Of a stretch of DNA of 64,000 bases, positions 24,895 to 33,931 are shown one piece after another. The stretch spans positions 310,001 through 374,000 of the forward strand of contig JADKHM010000019.1 of assembly GCA_016721735.1 (NCBI GenBank). Direction: 5' to 3'. The notes beneath the pieces are model-generated. The model worked only from the letters and a program-made list of their open reading frames with translations, was not told the DNA's origin and did no database searches. How positions within the stretch are numbered: the stretch's first letter is position 1; each line of letters starts with the position of its first letter. The stretch is from Flavobacterium sp. Lineage in GTDB: Bacteria; Bacteroidota; Bacteroidia; Flavobacteriales; Flavobacteriaceae. The position numbers were made by a program, and so were the translations under genes.

Positions 24895-25269
24895 TTATTC
24901 TTCAGTTGTTGTTTCAGTTGCTTCTGCTTTCTTAGCAGTTGCTTTCTTTTTAGTACCAGTCGCGCTGATTCCTTCAATTACAATTTGAGTAAGATACTGT
25001 CTGTGACCGTTTCTCTTTTTGAATCCTTTTCTTCTTTTCTTTTTGAAAACGATTACTTTGTCTCCTTTTAAGTGTTGTAACACTTTGGCTTCTACTGAAG
25101 CACCTTCTATAGCTGGGGCGCCTAAAGTTACGTTTCCGTTATCGTCTAATAAAAGAACTTTGTCAAAAGAAACTTTTGAACCTTCTTCGTTAGCCAAACG
25201 GTGAACATAAACCTTTAAGTCTTTGCTTACTTTAAATTGTTGCCCTGCTATCTCTACGATTGCGTACAT
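24895..25269 (-). CDS. rplU: 50S ribosomal protein L21
   Basis: Encodes 124 residues from MYAIVEIAGQQFKVSKD; the in-frame extension to 25332 runs across the promoter and is rejected. The core of about 103 residues includes KGDKVIVFKKKRRKGFKKRN and the GHRQYLTQI segment that binds 23S rRNA. A C-terminal tail of about 20 residues rich in Ala, Lys, Thr and Glu (ending TTTEE) extends beyond the E. coli protein and is typical of flavobacteria. Confidence 0.97.
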   Translation of the reverse strand: MYAIVEIAGQQFKVSKDLKVYVHRLANEEGSKVSFDKVLLLDDNGNVTLGAPAIEGASVEAKVLQHLKGDKVIVFKKKRRKGFKKRNGHRQYLTQIVIEGISATGTKKKATAKKAEATETTTEE

Positions 25270-25302
25270 AACAATGATGTTTATTTGTTTATAAAATGGA
25301 TG

Positions 25303-25332
25303 CAAATATACAACTAAATCCCATTCTCGCAA
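25303..25332 (-). promoter_or_regulatory. Promoter for rplU-rpmA
   Basis: -7 TATATTTG (25310-25303), 19-base spacer, -33 TTG (25332-25330). Confidence 0.65.
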
Positions 25333-25363
25333 CTAGTTGTGAAAAAAGTTTTTAATTTAAATT

Positions 25364-25517
25364 TCGGGGCGTGCCGGCGTTAGGAAAATTGATGCCCAAT
25401 ACAACAAAAATCGCACGCCGTCGCGCTGTCCGCTATATCTTTTTATCCTGAAACGAGTTCAGGATAAAAAGGATGCCGCTTCCATCGCTCACGCAAACCT
25501 GCGTTTCCATCGGTCAA
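25364..25517 (-). repeat. Dispersed flavobacterial intergenic repeat, copy B (long form)
   Basis: Occupies most of the 347-base gap between rplU and the M16 gene. It contains GGGGCGTGCCGGCG at one end, GCCGTCGCGCTGTCCGC, a hairpin of ATCCTGAA/TTCAGGAT and a block CCATCGCTCACGC. The hairpin and GCGGCATCC block are shared with copy D at 44041-44177. Confidence 0.75.
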
Positions 25518-25556
25518 TTAATTTACTTTGAACTTTCAGTCCTTATCAAAAAAACT

Positions 25557-25564
25557 TACTTTTG
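25557..25564 (+). promoter_or_regulatory. Promoter -7 element (TACTTTTG) for the M16 peptidase pair
   Basis: Exact TAnnTTTG match 53 bases before the start at 25617. A 13-codon ORF (25579-25620) lies in the leader and overlaps the start codon (ATGA). Confidence 0.5.
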
Positions 25565-25616
25565 ACGTAACACAATTTATGAAACCGCTACCTAAAAGCA
25601 TTCTAATTTCATTTGT

Positions 25617-26939
25617 ATGAAAAATACGCTATTCACTTTATTTACCTTAGCCTGTGCCCATCTCGCATCCGCGCAAAAAGTAGCTTTTGAAGAATTCACT
25701 CTCGACAATGGCCTTCATGTGATATTGCACCAAGACAAATCGGCTCCAGTCATTATTACTTCAGTGATGTATCACGTTGGCACCAAAAACGAAGATCCTA
25801 AAAGAACTGGTTTTGCACATTTCTTCGAGCATCTTTTATTCGAAGGAACAGAAAACATCGGTCGAGGCGAATGGATGAAAATTGTTTCTGGAAATGGCGG
25901 CGCCAATAACGCCAATACTTCTGTAGACAGAACTTATTACTATGAAGTCTTCCCGTCAAACAACCTCGAATTAGCCATTTGGATGGAAGCGGAACGCATG
26001 TTGCATCCCGTGATTAATCAAATTGGCGTAGATACTCAAAAAGAAGTAGTCAAAGAAGAAAAACGACTTAAAGTCGACAACCAACCTTACGGCAATGTCA
26101 TCAAAGTAGTCAAAGAAAATCTCTTTGTAAAACATCCCTATCGCTGGGATATTGACGGATCAACGGAACATATTGATGCCGCTACTTTAGAAGAATTCAA
26201 AGCATTCAACAAAAAATTCTATGTCCCGAACAATGCAGTTTTGGTTGTTGCTGGAAATTTCGAAACTTCAGAAGCCACAAAATGGATTAATAAATATTTC
26301 AACCCAGTTAAAAAAGCAGCTACCGTTGAAAAAATTACAATTGATGAAGAACCAATTACAAAAACAATTCACGCCACTTTTGAAGATGCCAACATTCAAA
26401 TTCCTGGAATTGTAGCGGCTTACCGAATTCCATCTATGAAAACAAAAGACGCCAGAATTTTAGAATTGATATCGACTTTACTGAGCGACGGCAAAAGCTC
26501 CATTTTATACAAGAAAATTGTCGATGACAAGAAAATGGCATTACAAATCGGTGCGTTTACCATGCAACAAGAAGATTATGGCATGTATATTCTTTACGGA
26601 TTGCCACTGGGAGAAAACAGTACGAGTTCTATTTTGAAAGAAGTTGATGACGAAATCCTAAAACTCCAAACAGACCTCATTTCCGAACGAGATTTTCAAA
26701 AACTTCAAAACAAAATTGAAAATGACTTTGTAAACAACAACGCAACAGTCGAGGGAATTGCAGAAAATTTGTCGAAGTATTATTTGCTTTATGGAGATGT
26801 GAATTTAATCAACAGCGATATGGACTTTTATCGTTCGATTACTCGAGAAGACATCAGAACCGCGGCAAGAACGTATTTGAATTCAAGCCAACGACTACTT
26901 TTAGATTATATTCCAACTAAAGACAAAAAACAAAACTAA
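25617..26939 (+). CDS. M16 family zinc metallopeptidase, active subunit
   Basis: Encodes 440 residues with a signal peptide (about 1-20, HLASAQ). The inverted zinc motif HxxEH is at His68-Phe-Phe-Glu71-His72 (GFAHFFEHLLFEGT), and the third ligand is in EVVKEEKR about 75 residues later. The domain layout is one M16 domain (about 25-215) and an M16C domain (about 215-400). Bacterial M16B enzymes of this type are periplasmic and work as a heterodimer with a partner that lacks the zinc motif, which here is the next gene, 10 bases downstream. Substrate unknown; likely signal or exported peptides. Confidence 0.93.
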   Translation: MKNTLFTLFTLACAHLASAQKVAFEEFTLDNGLHVILHQDKSAPVIITSVMYHVGTKNEDPKRTGFAHFFEHLLFEGTENIGRGEWMKIVSGNGGANNANTSVDRTYYYEVFPSNNLELAIWMEAERMLHPVINQIGVDTQKEVVKEEKRLKVDNQPYGNVIKVVKENLFVKHPYRWDIDGSTEHIDAATLEEFKAFNKKFYVPNNAVLVVAGNFETSEATKWINKYFNPVKKAATVEKITIDEEPITKTIHATFEDANIQIPGIVAAYRIPSMKTKDARILELISTLLSDGKSSILYKKIVDDKKMALQIGAFTMQQEDYGMYILYGLPLGENSTSSILKEVDDEILKLQTDLISERDFQKLQNKIENDFVNNNATVEGIAENLSKYYLLYGDVNLINSDMDFYRSITREDIRTAARTYLNSSQRLLLDYIPTKDKKQN

Positions 26940-26949
26940 TCCATCAGCC

Positions 26950-28992
26950 ATGAAAAACATATTCTTTATTCTAGCGAGTTTTTTTCTAGCATACTCAATA
27001 AACGCGCAAGACAATACCCAACCTAAACCAGGCCCGGCACCCCAAATAAATATTGGAAAACCGCAAACATTTGTCTTAAAAAATGGATTAAAAGTCATGG
27101 TGGTCGAAAACCATAAACTGCCACGAGTTTCCTTTAGTCTTTCGATTGACAATGCACCTTATTTAGAAGGTTCCAAAAAAGGTGTTTCCGCAATTACCAG
27201 CGCGCTAATTGGAAGCGGCTCTGAAAAGATATCAAAAAGTGCCTTTAACGAAGAAATCGATTACTTGGGTGCTTCGATTCGTTTTAGCAACAGCGGTGCT
27301 TATGCCAGCGGCTTGTCAAAATATGCGCAACGAATTCTCGAATTAATGGCAGAAGGCACTTTGAATACTGTTTTCACCAATGCAGAATTAGACAAAGAAA
27401 AAACAAAACTCATCGAAAGCCTAAAAGCCACTGAGAAAAGCGTCGCTACAGTCGCTCGAAGAGTCGAAAATGTTTTGACCTACGGCAAGAACCATCCTTT
27501 TGGGGAATATATTTCAGAAGCTTCGATCAATACGATTACGCTAGACGATATTTTATTAAATTACAATACGTACTTCGTTCCAGAAAATGCCTATTTGGTG
27601 GTCATGGGCGACGTCACTTTTGAAAATGTGAAAACGCAAATAGAGACTTTGTTTGAACCTTGGCAAAAAGCAATTGCGCCAGATTTGACTTATTCCTATG
27701 CTAAGAATGTTCAGTATACACAAATTAATTTTGTAGACATGCCGAATGCCGTGCAGTCCGAAATTGCAATCATGAATCTTTGCACCTTAAAAATGAAAGA
27801 TCCTGACTATTTTGCTGCTATTCTTGCCAATCAAATCTTGGGAGGCGACTATAATAGCTATCTCATGTCGAATTTGCGGGAGAAAAACACATGGACTTAC
27901 GACGCCGGATCTCGCATTGGTAACAGCAGATATATTTCCAGATTCATTGCCTATACTGCAGTTAGAAATACAGTAACTGACAGTGCGATTGTCGAAATGC
28001 TGAAAGAAATCAAACGCATTCGCATAGAAAAAGTAGCGCCAAATGTCTTGCAAAATGTGAAAGCAAGTTATATAGGTCAATTTGTAATGGAAATTGAAAA
28101 GCCAGAAACCGTTGCAGGATACGCATTAGATATTAAAACACAAGGTCTGCCCGAAGATTTCTATGAAAAATATATTGAGAAAATAAACGCAGTAACCGCT
28201 GAGGACGTCATACGCGTTGTTAATAAATATATTTTACCTGATCAAGAACGAATTGTGGTTGTTGGAAAAGGAGCAGAAATATTACCTTCATTAGAAAAGC
28301 TAAAAATCCCGATTTTCTACTTCGATAAGTACGGATCTTCTGTCGAAAAACCCAATTACAAAATCGCGATCCCAAAAGAAGTCACAGCAAAAAAGGTACT
28401 TGAAAAGTATATTGCGACTATTGGCGGTGAAAAGGCGTTGCGCGAGGTAAAATCATTGTATACCATTTCGTCGGGAACTGTGCAAGGAGCTCCGATCGAG
28501 TTGACTTCTAAAACAGCAGCCTCCAACAAACAACTTCGCGAAATCAAATTGATGGGAATGTCAATGATGAAACAAGTTGTGAATGATAAAGGTGCGTATA
28601 TCATTCAGCAAGGTGAAAGAAAAGAACTTACTGGAGAGGACTTGGCAAAGGCGAAAGCGAGCGCTGTTCCTTTTGATGAATTAACTTTAGTCAATAAGTC
28701 AACAATCGTTTTAGAGGGAATTGAAGTCTTTAACGATGCCGATACTTATATTATTAAAGATGGAAATTCTAAATATTTTTTTGATGTAAAATCTGGACTA
28801 AAAGTGGCAGAAACCAAATCAATGGATGTGGGCGGACAACTGATTTCGCAAACAAGTAATTTTAGTGACTATCGAGAGGTAAACGGCATCAAAATTCCAT
28901 TTGTCAACTCCATTAATATCGGAATGGAAATCTTGCTCACCACCACAGATGTGAAAATAAACGAAGGCGTCTCGGATGCTGATTTTCAATAA
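26950..28992 (+). CDS. M16 family protein, zinc-motif-less partner with C-terminal extension
   Basis: Encodes 680 residues with a signal peptide (about 1-20, YSINAQ). Residues about 35-455 form two M16 domains. The position of HxxEH is occupied by GVSAITSALIGSG, so no zinc site exists; this is the structural partner of the preceding gene. Such partners supply the Arg/Tyr substrate-binding pair. After residue 480 there is an extra domain of about 195 residues (VLEKYIATIGGEKALREV onward), strand-rich and resembling outer-membrane lipoprotein-carrier-like domains; I only recognise the general style. Ends at a terminator shared with the convergent gene. Confidence 0.9.
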   Translation: MKNIFFILASFFLAYSINAQDNTQPKPGPAPQINIGKPQTFVLKNGLKVMVVENHKLPRVSFSLSIDNAPYLEGSKKGVSAITSALIGSGSEKISKSAFNEEIDYLGASIRFSNSGAYASGLSKYAQRILELMAEGTLNTVFTNAELDKEKTKLIESLKATEKSVATVARRVENVLTYGKNHPFGEYISEASINTITLDDILLNYNTYFVPENAYLVVMGDVTFENVKTQIETLFEPWQKAIAPDLTYSYAKNVQYTQINFVDMPNAVQSEIAIMNLCTLKMKDPDYFAAILANQILGGDYNSYLMSNLREKNTWTYDAGSRIGNSRYISRFIAYTAVRNTVTDSAIVEMLKEIKRIRIEKVAPNVLQNVKASYIGQFVMEIEKPETVAGYALDIKTQGLPEDFYEKYIEKINAVTAEDVIRVVNKYILPDQERIVVVGKGAEILPSLEKLKIPIFYFDKYGSSVEKPNYKIAIPKEVTAKKVLEKYIATIGGEKALREVKSLYTISSGTVQGAPIELTSKTAASNKQLREIKLMGMSMMKQVVNDKGAYIIQQGERKELTGEDLAKAKASAVPFDELTLVNKSTIVLEGIEVFNDADTYIIKDGNSKYFFDVKSGLKVAETKSMDVGGQLISQTSNFSDYREVNGIKIPFVNSINIGMEILLTTTDVKINEGVSDADFQ

Positions 28993-29009
28993 ATAGAATC
29001 AAGCATATT

Positions 29010-29044
29010 AGAAAGGCTGTCATTGTTGATGGCCTTTTTATTTT
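29010..29044. terminator. Terminator between the M16 pair and the EamA gene
   Basis: Stem 29012-29022 with 29027-29037 (two G-T pairs) followed by T-rich sequence; it overlaps the 3' end of the convergent gene. Confidence 0.75.
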
Positions 29045-29904
29045 TTACTTGTGAGATAAACCCCAATCAAAATAATTGCTGCTCCCATCAACTGAACCAA
29101 AGTCAACGCTTCGTGATCTAACATTCCCCAAAAGAAAGCAACAATTGGAATCAAATAGGTTACTGAAGTAGCAAATACTGGTGTCGCCATCTGAATCAAT
29201 TTAAAGAAGATAATATTGGCAATTCCTGTTCCAACTACGCCTAAAATCATGATATAAAAAATGGCGTGTTGTACTTCTATTTTAGACATTATTTCCAGAA
29301 ATCCAGTACTAATCAAAATAACTAATGCGGGAATCAACATTACAGTAAAATTGCCAACACTAATGCTTAAAGGTGACAAATCAGACAAGTATCTTTTAAT
29401 TAGATTGACATTTAAGGCATAACAAAGCGTTGCGATCAATACTAAAATCGCGAAATAATAATTTTGTTCGGGATGATGCAAAGCGCCGTTAAGAATCAGC
29501 AATGAAGTCCCAATAAATCCAATGAAGACGCCGATTATTTGAATTCTTTTGAATTGCAATCCAAAAATAAGTGCGCCAATCATCAATGTATTCAACGGTG
29601 TTAATGAGTTCAAAATGGAACTTACAGAACTATCGATTTGCGTTTGCGCAATGGCAAACAAAAATGCTGGAATAAAGGTCCCGAATAATGCAGTCAATGC
29701 CAAGTATTTCCACTGATGCAATGGAATTTTAGGCAAATTTCTAAAACCAATAACAAGAAGAAAAACAGCGGCAAAAACCATCCGTAATGAACCCACTTGC
29801 AATGGATTGAGTCCAACCAATCCGCGTTTGATCAAAATAAAGGAACTTCCCCATATTAAGGCCAAGATGGTCAGGTATAACCACTTTAGTTGTTGTGATT
29901 TCAT
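29038..29904 (-). CDS. DMT-superfamily (EamA) transporter
   Basis: Encodes 288 residues with ten predicted helices in two EamA repeats. The first starts YLTILALIWGSSFILIKRGL with the usual WGS-F motif; the second is about 150-280 (VLIATLCYALNVNLIKRYL). Members export amino acids, nucleosides or other metabolites across the inner membrane; the substrate cannot be predicted. No regulatory gene adjoins it. It ends in a Lys-Lys tail. Confidence 0.9.
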   Translation of the reverse strand: MKSQQLKWLYLTILALIWGSSFILIKRGLVGLNPLQVGSLRMVFAAVFLLVIGFRNLPKIPLHQWKYLALTALFGTFIPAFLFAIAQTQIDSSVSSILNSLTPLNTLMIGALIFGLQFKRIQIIGVFIGFIGTSLLILNGALHHPEQNYYFAILVLIATLCYALNVNLIKRYLSDLSPLSISVGNFTVMLIPALVILISTGFLEIMSKIEVQHAIFYIMILGVVGTGIANIIFFKLIQMATPVFATSVTYLIPIVAFFWGMLDHEALTLVQLMGAAIILIGVYLTSKK

Positions 29905-29966
29905 ATATCGACTTTAGCTTCATCAAATTTGTAATAATTTTATGAATTGTACCTGCTTTTTTTATA

Positions 29967-29974
29967 TATTTTTG
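29967..29974 (+). promoter_or_regulatory. Promoter -7 element (TATTTTTG) for the HMA lipoprotein gene
   Basis: Exact TAnnTTTG match 44 bases before the ATG at 30019. Confidence 0.5.
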
Positions 29975-30018
29975 TAAGCGCATTATTAATATAGATCGTC
30001 CCAATTAAATTACTAATC

Positions 30019-30387
30019 ATGACTCTTACAAAACTTTTCCTTGTTGCATCTGTCTCTGGAATGTTCTTCGCAAACTGCAAGCAAACCGCAAGTGCCCCTG
30101 GCGAAAAACCTGCTACTGAAGCAAAGGCAACTATCAATCCTGAAAATTTGCAAAAAGCAACGTTCACCATAGATGGAATGACGTGCGCTATCGGTTGTGC
30201 TAAAACCATTGAAAAAGAACTAGCCGAAACAAATGGTGTTCAAAGCGCAACTGTCGACTTTGACAAAAAGGAAGCGACTGTTTCATTTGACAGTGCGCTT
30301 CAAAACCCTGAATCTTTGACAAAAATAGTTGAAGCTACTGCTGATGGAGAAACTTATAAAGTTTCAAATATGGTAGCCGCAAAATAG
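30019..30387 (+). CDS. Lipoprotein with a heavy-metal-associated domain (CX3C variant)
   Basis: Encodes 122 residues. Lipoprotein signal with FFANC (Cys20), an Ala/Pro/Glu linker, then a ferredoxin-like HMA domain about 45-115 with TFTIDGMTCAIGCAKTIEKEL. The metal loop is M-T-C-A-I-G-C, with three residues between the cysteines where canonical MerP/Atx1 domains have two. The usual beta-alpha-beta pattern follows (VQSATVDFDKKEATVSFD). It may bind copper or another soft metal at the cell envelope. No metal ATPase or efflux gene adjoins it. Confidence 0.85.
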   Translation: MTLTKLFLVASVSGMFFANCKQTASAPGEKPATEAKATINPENLQKATFTIDGMTCAIGCAKTIEKELAETNGVQSATVDFDKKEATVSFDSALQNPESLTKIVEATADGETYKVSNMVAAK

Positions 30388-30408
30388 AAGATTAACTTTA
30401 CCTAAAGC

Positions 30409-30457
30409 AAAAAGCCAAGAACCAAGACAACTAAATCTTGATTCTTGGCTTTTTTTT
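30409..30457 (+). terminator. Terminator after the HMA lipoprotein
   Basis: Long imperfect stem around AAAAGCCAAGAA / TTCTTGGCTTTT with a T8 tail; it also serves gldD on the other strand because the left side is A-rich. Confidence 0.8.
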
Positions 30458-30462
30458 CAAAA

Positions 30463-31026
30463 TTACTTCCAGCGCAAACTTTCCATCAACCGTTGCATGT
30501 CATTTTTGACATAACTAGCAGCGGGCATAATCGAGTCGAAGTTTGGTTTTGCATAGAAATAAACTGAACAGTCAATAAAGTGTTTGACACTATCCGTTAC
30601 GTAAAATTGCGCATTGGTAGCCGCATTCCCGTTGACATGATAAAACATCCCATATACTTTATGGTCGGAATTGATAAATGGTTGCTCTAGAATATCGTCT
30701 GCTTTGATGACGTGTTCATACGTAAGCTTTTGGGCATCTTTTAGCAATGCGTTGATATTATTCTTAACTGGTTTGTAGCTCACATAAATGGTGGCTTTCA
30801 TTTTCGGATAATCGATAGTGAAATTACAATCTGATTTTTCTTTGATAATTGCCTTATCATTGATGTCAAACACAAAAGGACAAGTGTTTTCAAAATGAGC
30901 GTATTGCGCCATTTTATAATCTAGTCGCAATTGACTAGTAGGCTTTGGAATCACATCATCCTTGCAACCCGTTAAAAGCAAGAAAACGGAAAGCATAAAA
31001 AGAATACTTATTTTCTTCAAAATCAT
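30463..31026 (-). CDS. gldD: Gliding motility lipoprotein GldD
   Basis: Encodes 187 residues from ATG 31026; a TTG five codons upstream would overlap gldE and is not needed. Lipoprotein signal with LLTGC (Cys21). GldD is required for gliding motility, and with it surface-protein secretion, in Flavobacterium johnsoniae. Recognised by the sequence CPFVFDINDKA, the TIDYPKMKATIYVSYKPV block, and by its place directly after gldE (seven bases). The role is structural or in assembly; biochemical function is not established. Last gene of the mutY / ssb-gldE-gldD cluster. Confidence 0.92.
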   Translation of the reverse strand: MILKKISILFMLSVFLLLTGCKDDVIPKPTSQLRLDYKMAQYAHFENTCPFVFDINDKAIIKEKSDCNFTIDYPKMKATIYVSYKPVKNNINALLKDAQKLTYEHVIKADDILEQPFINSDHKVYGMFYHVNGNAATNAQFYVTDSVKHFIDCSVYFYAKPNFDSIMPAASYVKNDMQRLMESLRWK

Positions 31027-31033
31027 GTGTCGT

Positions 31034-32329
31034 TTATTCAATGGTTACCTTTATTTGCTTAATCCTTTTTTTATCTAGTGTTTCAATTGTAAACCTGCAG
31101 TTATCAAAAGAGATTTTTTGACCTTTTCTGGGAAAGTTTCCAATAATTTCGAGAATAAATCCTGCTAAGGTTTCGGCCTCGCCTTTGCGTTCTTCAAATA
31201 GATCTTCATCCACTTCGATGATTCTATAGAAATCTTTTAGATTGATTTTGCCTTCAAAAAGAAAATTCCGTTCATCAATTTGAGAATAATTGAGGTTTTC
31301 GTCATCAAACTCATCGCTAATATCACCAACAATTTCTTCAATAATATCTTCCAAAGAAACTAAACCCGACGTTCCGCCGTATTCATCAACTACAATGGCC
31401 AAATGGCTTTTCATGCTTTGAAAATCTTTGAGCAAATTATCTAACTTTTTGTTTTCAGGAACGAAGAAAGGCTCACGCGTTAACGCAATCCAATCGAGTT
31501 CTTTCTTGTTGATATGTGGAATTAAATCTTTGACAAACAAAACGCCTTCGACATGATCTATATTGTCTCGATAGACCGGAATTCTTGAATATCCTTTTTC
31601 CGAAATTTTAGGTAATATTTCTGCAAAAGTTTCGGAAATCTCTAGTGCAAATATGTCTATTCGTGGACTCATAACTTGCTTCGTATCGGTATTCCCAAAC
31701 GAAACTATTCCTTCTAGAATCTTTTGTTCTTCGTGGGTGGTTTCTTCAGAAGAAGTCAACTCAAGCGCTTGCGACAACTGGTCTACTGAAAAATTACTTT
31801 TTTGCCTACCTAATTTTTCGTGTAAGAATATGGTTAAGGAACGCATGGGCATGCTAATTGGCGACAACAACATATCGAGAATCGACAAAGGATAGGCCAC
31901 GAACTTGGCGAATTTTACGTTATTCCTATTAGCATAAACTTTGGGCAATACTTCTCCAAATAGTAAAATTAGAAAAGTGACAAGAATGACCTCGACGACA
32001 AATTTTAGCAATGGGGACTCGATGGCTTCAAAAAGATTTTTCCCCATTATCGAAAATAATATAACGACACCTATATTGATAAAGTTATTGGCTACTAGCA
32101 ACGTCGCCAAAAGTTTCTTAGGTTTTCCAAGAAGTTTCGATATGATTTTGGACTTCGCTGGATTTTCTTGAGCACATTGATCGATGTCCTTGGGCGTTAG
32201 CGAAAAATAGGCTACTTCAGCGGCAGAAACGAATGCCGAGCAAAAGAGCAAAATAAAAATACCGATAAAACCAAAAAGCAAATCGGTATCGATGGTGGAA
32301 AGTAAGCTATAACTGGGCTCTGGGTCCAA
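31034..32329 (-). CDS. gldE: Gliding motility-associated protein GldE (CBS-domain, CorC-like)
   Basis: Encodes 431 residues. N-terminal DUF21/CNNM membrane domain (about 15-180, four helices, starting FGFIGIFILLFCSAFVSAAEVAYFSL), a pair of CBS domains (about 205-330; VMSPRIDIFAL, VVDEYGGTSGLVSLEDIIEE), and a C-terminal CorC/HlyC domain (about 350-431). The family includes Mg/Co transport-associated proteins. In F. johnsoniae gldE is partly redundant and extra copies suppress gldB defects. It is followed by gldD and preceded by ssb (25 bases), the arrangement known from Flavobacterium. Confidence 0.92.
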   Translation of the reverse strand: MDPEPSYSLLSTIDTDLLFGFIGIFILLFCSAFVSAAEVAYFSLTPKDIDQCAQENPAKSKIISKLLGKPKKLLATLLVANNFINIGVVILFSIMGKNLFEAIESPLLKFVVEVILVTFLILLFGEVLPKVYANRNNVKFAKFVAYPLSILDMLLSPISMPMRSLTIFLHEKLGRQKSNFSVDQLSQALELTSSEETTHEEQKILEGIVSFGNTDTKQVMSPRIDIFALEISETFAEILPKISEKGYSRIPVYRDNIDHVEGVLFVKDLIPHINKKELDWIALTREPFFVPENKKLDNLLKDFQSMKSHLAIVVDEYGGTSGLVSLEDIIEEIVGDISDEFDDENLNYSQIDERNFLFEGKINLKDFYRIIEVDEDLFEERKGEAETLAGFILEIIGNFPRKGQKISFDNCRFTIETLDKKRIKQIKVTIE

Positions 32330-32354
32330 ATTGAAATACGTTAGTTACACAATA

Positions 32355-32786
32355 TTAAAACGGCATGTCGTTCTCCGACATTGGACTATCATGCGAATCG
32401 AAATTTGGGCTTTTAGCATCTGGCATTCCTTTGCTCGATTCTATTTCTTTCTTTACAGTAAGAAACGTAAACTCGGTCACTTGAATCTCTGTCGTGTACT
32501 TGGTCACTCCTTCTTCTGTTTGCCATTGTCTGGATTTGATTCTGCCTTCAACAAAAATCTTGTCTCCTTTAGATAAATATTTCTCACAAATTTCAGCTGC
32601 TTTATTTCGAACAACCAAATTATGCCATTCGGTAGAAGTAATCTTTTCGTTGGTAGATTTGTTGATATAGGTTTCGTTGGTTGCTAAAGGAAATCTTCCG
32701 ATGCAGTTGCCACCTTCGAAATAATGCATTTTTACATCTTCTCCTAAGTGACCAATTAACATGACTTTGTTTAACGTTCCGCTCAT
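32355..32786 (-). CDS. ssb: Single-stranded DNA-binding protein
   Basis: Encodes 143 residues. OB-fold about 1-110: LNKVMLIGHLGEDVKMHYF, FPLATNETY, TEWHNLVVRNKAAEI, YLSKGDKIFVEGRIKSRQW. The disordered tail ends in the acidic partner-binding peptide SENDMPF (canonical DDIPF). Essential for replication and repair. A promoter motif is present upstream; it lies between gldE and mutY. Confidence 0.96.
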   Translation of the reverse strand: MSGTLNKVMLIGHLGEDVKMHYFEGGNCIGRFPLATNETYINKSTNEKITSTEWHNLVVRNKAAEICEKYLSKGDKIFVEGRIKSRQWQTEEGVTKYTTEIQVTEFTFLTVKKEIESSKGMPDAKSPNFDSHDSPMSENDMPF

Positions 32787-32809
32787 TTTGTGTGGTATTG
32801 TATTTTATC

Positions 32810-32817
32810 CAAATGTA
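32810..32817 (-). promoter_or_regulatory. Promoter -7 element (TACATTTG) for ssb-gldE-gldD
   Basis: Exact TAnnTTTG match 23 bases upstream of the ssb start, so ssb-gldE-gldD can be transcribed without mutY. Confidence 0.5.
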
Positions 32818-32832
32818 GTAAAATTTTAAAAA

Positions 32833-33873
32833 CTATATCCAATCCTTTTCTATAAAATTATAAAGTACAATTGGAAAAGGAAAACTCAATAAAGTGGCAT
32901 AATCTATTCCGTCAGCTAACGTTCCGTCAACAGCAATCCTCCAAAATTTAATATGTAAATGTTGATGCGTTAATTTATGAACTTGACTTTTTGCATTCAA
33001 TTCTTCGAAGGAAAGAATCGCGTTGTCGACGAATTTCTGATTCACAATTTGTACCTCAAAATCTTTGATTTCAACTATTTGCTCGGATTCAATTAACGGA
33101 AACTCATAGAGATTGTGCCAAATTCCTTTGTCAGATCGTTGTTGAATTTGCGTGTTCCCATCGACATCTATGAAAATAAGATAATTAAAATACCGATGTC
33201 TAACTTTCAACTTCTTTAACTTAACCGGCAGCAAATGCACGCTCTTTTTTTGTAGCGCTAGACATCCATGACTAAGCGGGCATTCGTCACAATTGGGATT
33301 CTTCGGGACACATTGCAGTGCGCCAAATTCCATAATGGCTTGATTAAACAAAGCGGGGCTATTTCTCGGCATTAATTCAAGTGCCAATTCAAAAAACTCC
33401 TTTTTTGCAATATTGGATTGTATGTCAGTTTGAATATCGAAATACCTAGACAATACCCGAAAAACGTTCCCGTCAACAACTGGAACAACCTCGTCAAAAG
33501 CAAAAGAGGCAATAGCAGCGGCGGTATATTCTCCTACGCCTTTCAGCTCCATTAGTTCTTTGAAAGCAGCGGGAAACACACCATTCCTAGATTGAGCGAT
33601 TTGTTGCGCTGTTTTATGTAAATTCCTAGCTCTAGAATAGTATCCTAATCCCTGCCACAATTTCAAAACCTCTTGTTCAGAAGCATTTGCCAAGTCAAAG
33701 ACGTTGGGAAATGCTTCAGTAAATGCATAATAATAAGGCATTCCTTGCGCAACTCTGGTTTGTTGGAGCATAATTTCAGACAACCAAATCAAATAAGGAT
33801 CCTTCGTGTTTCGCCAAGGCAAATCGCGTTTGTTTTTTAGATACCATTGGGTTAACGAGTTAGCAAAATCCAT
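32833..33873 (-). CDS. mutY: Adenine DNA glycosylase
   Basis: Encodes 346 residues. MutY removes adenine mispaired with 8-oxoguanine. Visible: catalytic Glu33 in SEIMLQQTRV, helix-hairpin-helix LKGVGEYTAAAIASFAF, catalytic Asp134 in VPVVDGNVFRV, the [4Fe-4S] ligands Cys188-x6-Cys195-x2-Cys198-x5-Cys204, and a C-terminal NUDIX-like domain (about 230-340) that reads 8-oxoG. The start at 33873 is chosen because the alternative at 33891 lies within the -7 element (33891-33898). Confidence 0.95.
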   Translation of the reverse strand: MDFANSLTQWYLKNKRDLPWRNTKDPYLIWLSEIMLQQTRVAQGMPYYYAFTEAFPNVFDLANASEQEVLKLWQGLGYYSRARNLHKTAQQIAQSRNGVFPAAFKELMELKGVGEYTAAAIASFAFDEVVPVVDGNVFRVLSRYFDIQTDIQSNIAKKEFFELALELMPRNSPALFNQAIMEFGALQCVPKNPNCDECPLSHGCLALQKKSVHLLPVKLKKLKVRHRYFNYLIFIDVDGNTQIQQRSDKGIWHNLYEFPLIESEQIVEIKDFEVQIVNQKFVDNAILSFEELNAKSQVHKLTHQHLHIKFWRIAVDGTLADGIDYATLLSFPFPIVLYNFIEKDWI

Positions 33874-33890
33874 TGTAAAATTTAGGTTCA

Positions 33891-33898
33891 CAAAAGTA
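33891..33898 (-). promoter_or_regulatory. Promoter -7 element (TACTTTTG) for mutY
   Basis: Exact TAnnTTTG match 17 bases before the mutY start; decides the start codon. Confidence 0.5.
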
Positions 33899-33931
33899 AA
33901 AGTTTATGTAATTAAATTTTAATGAATTAGG

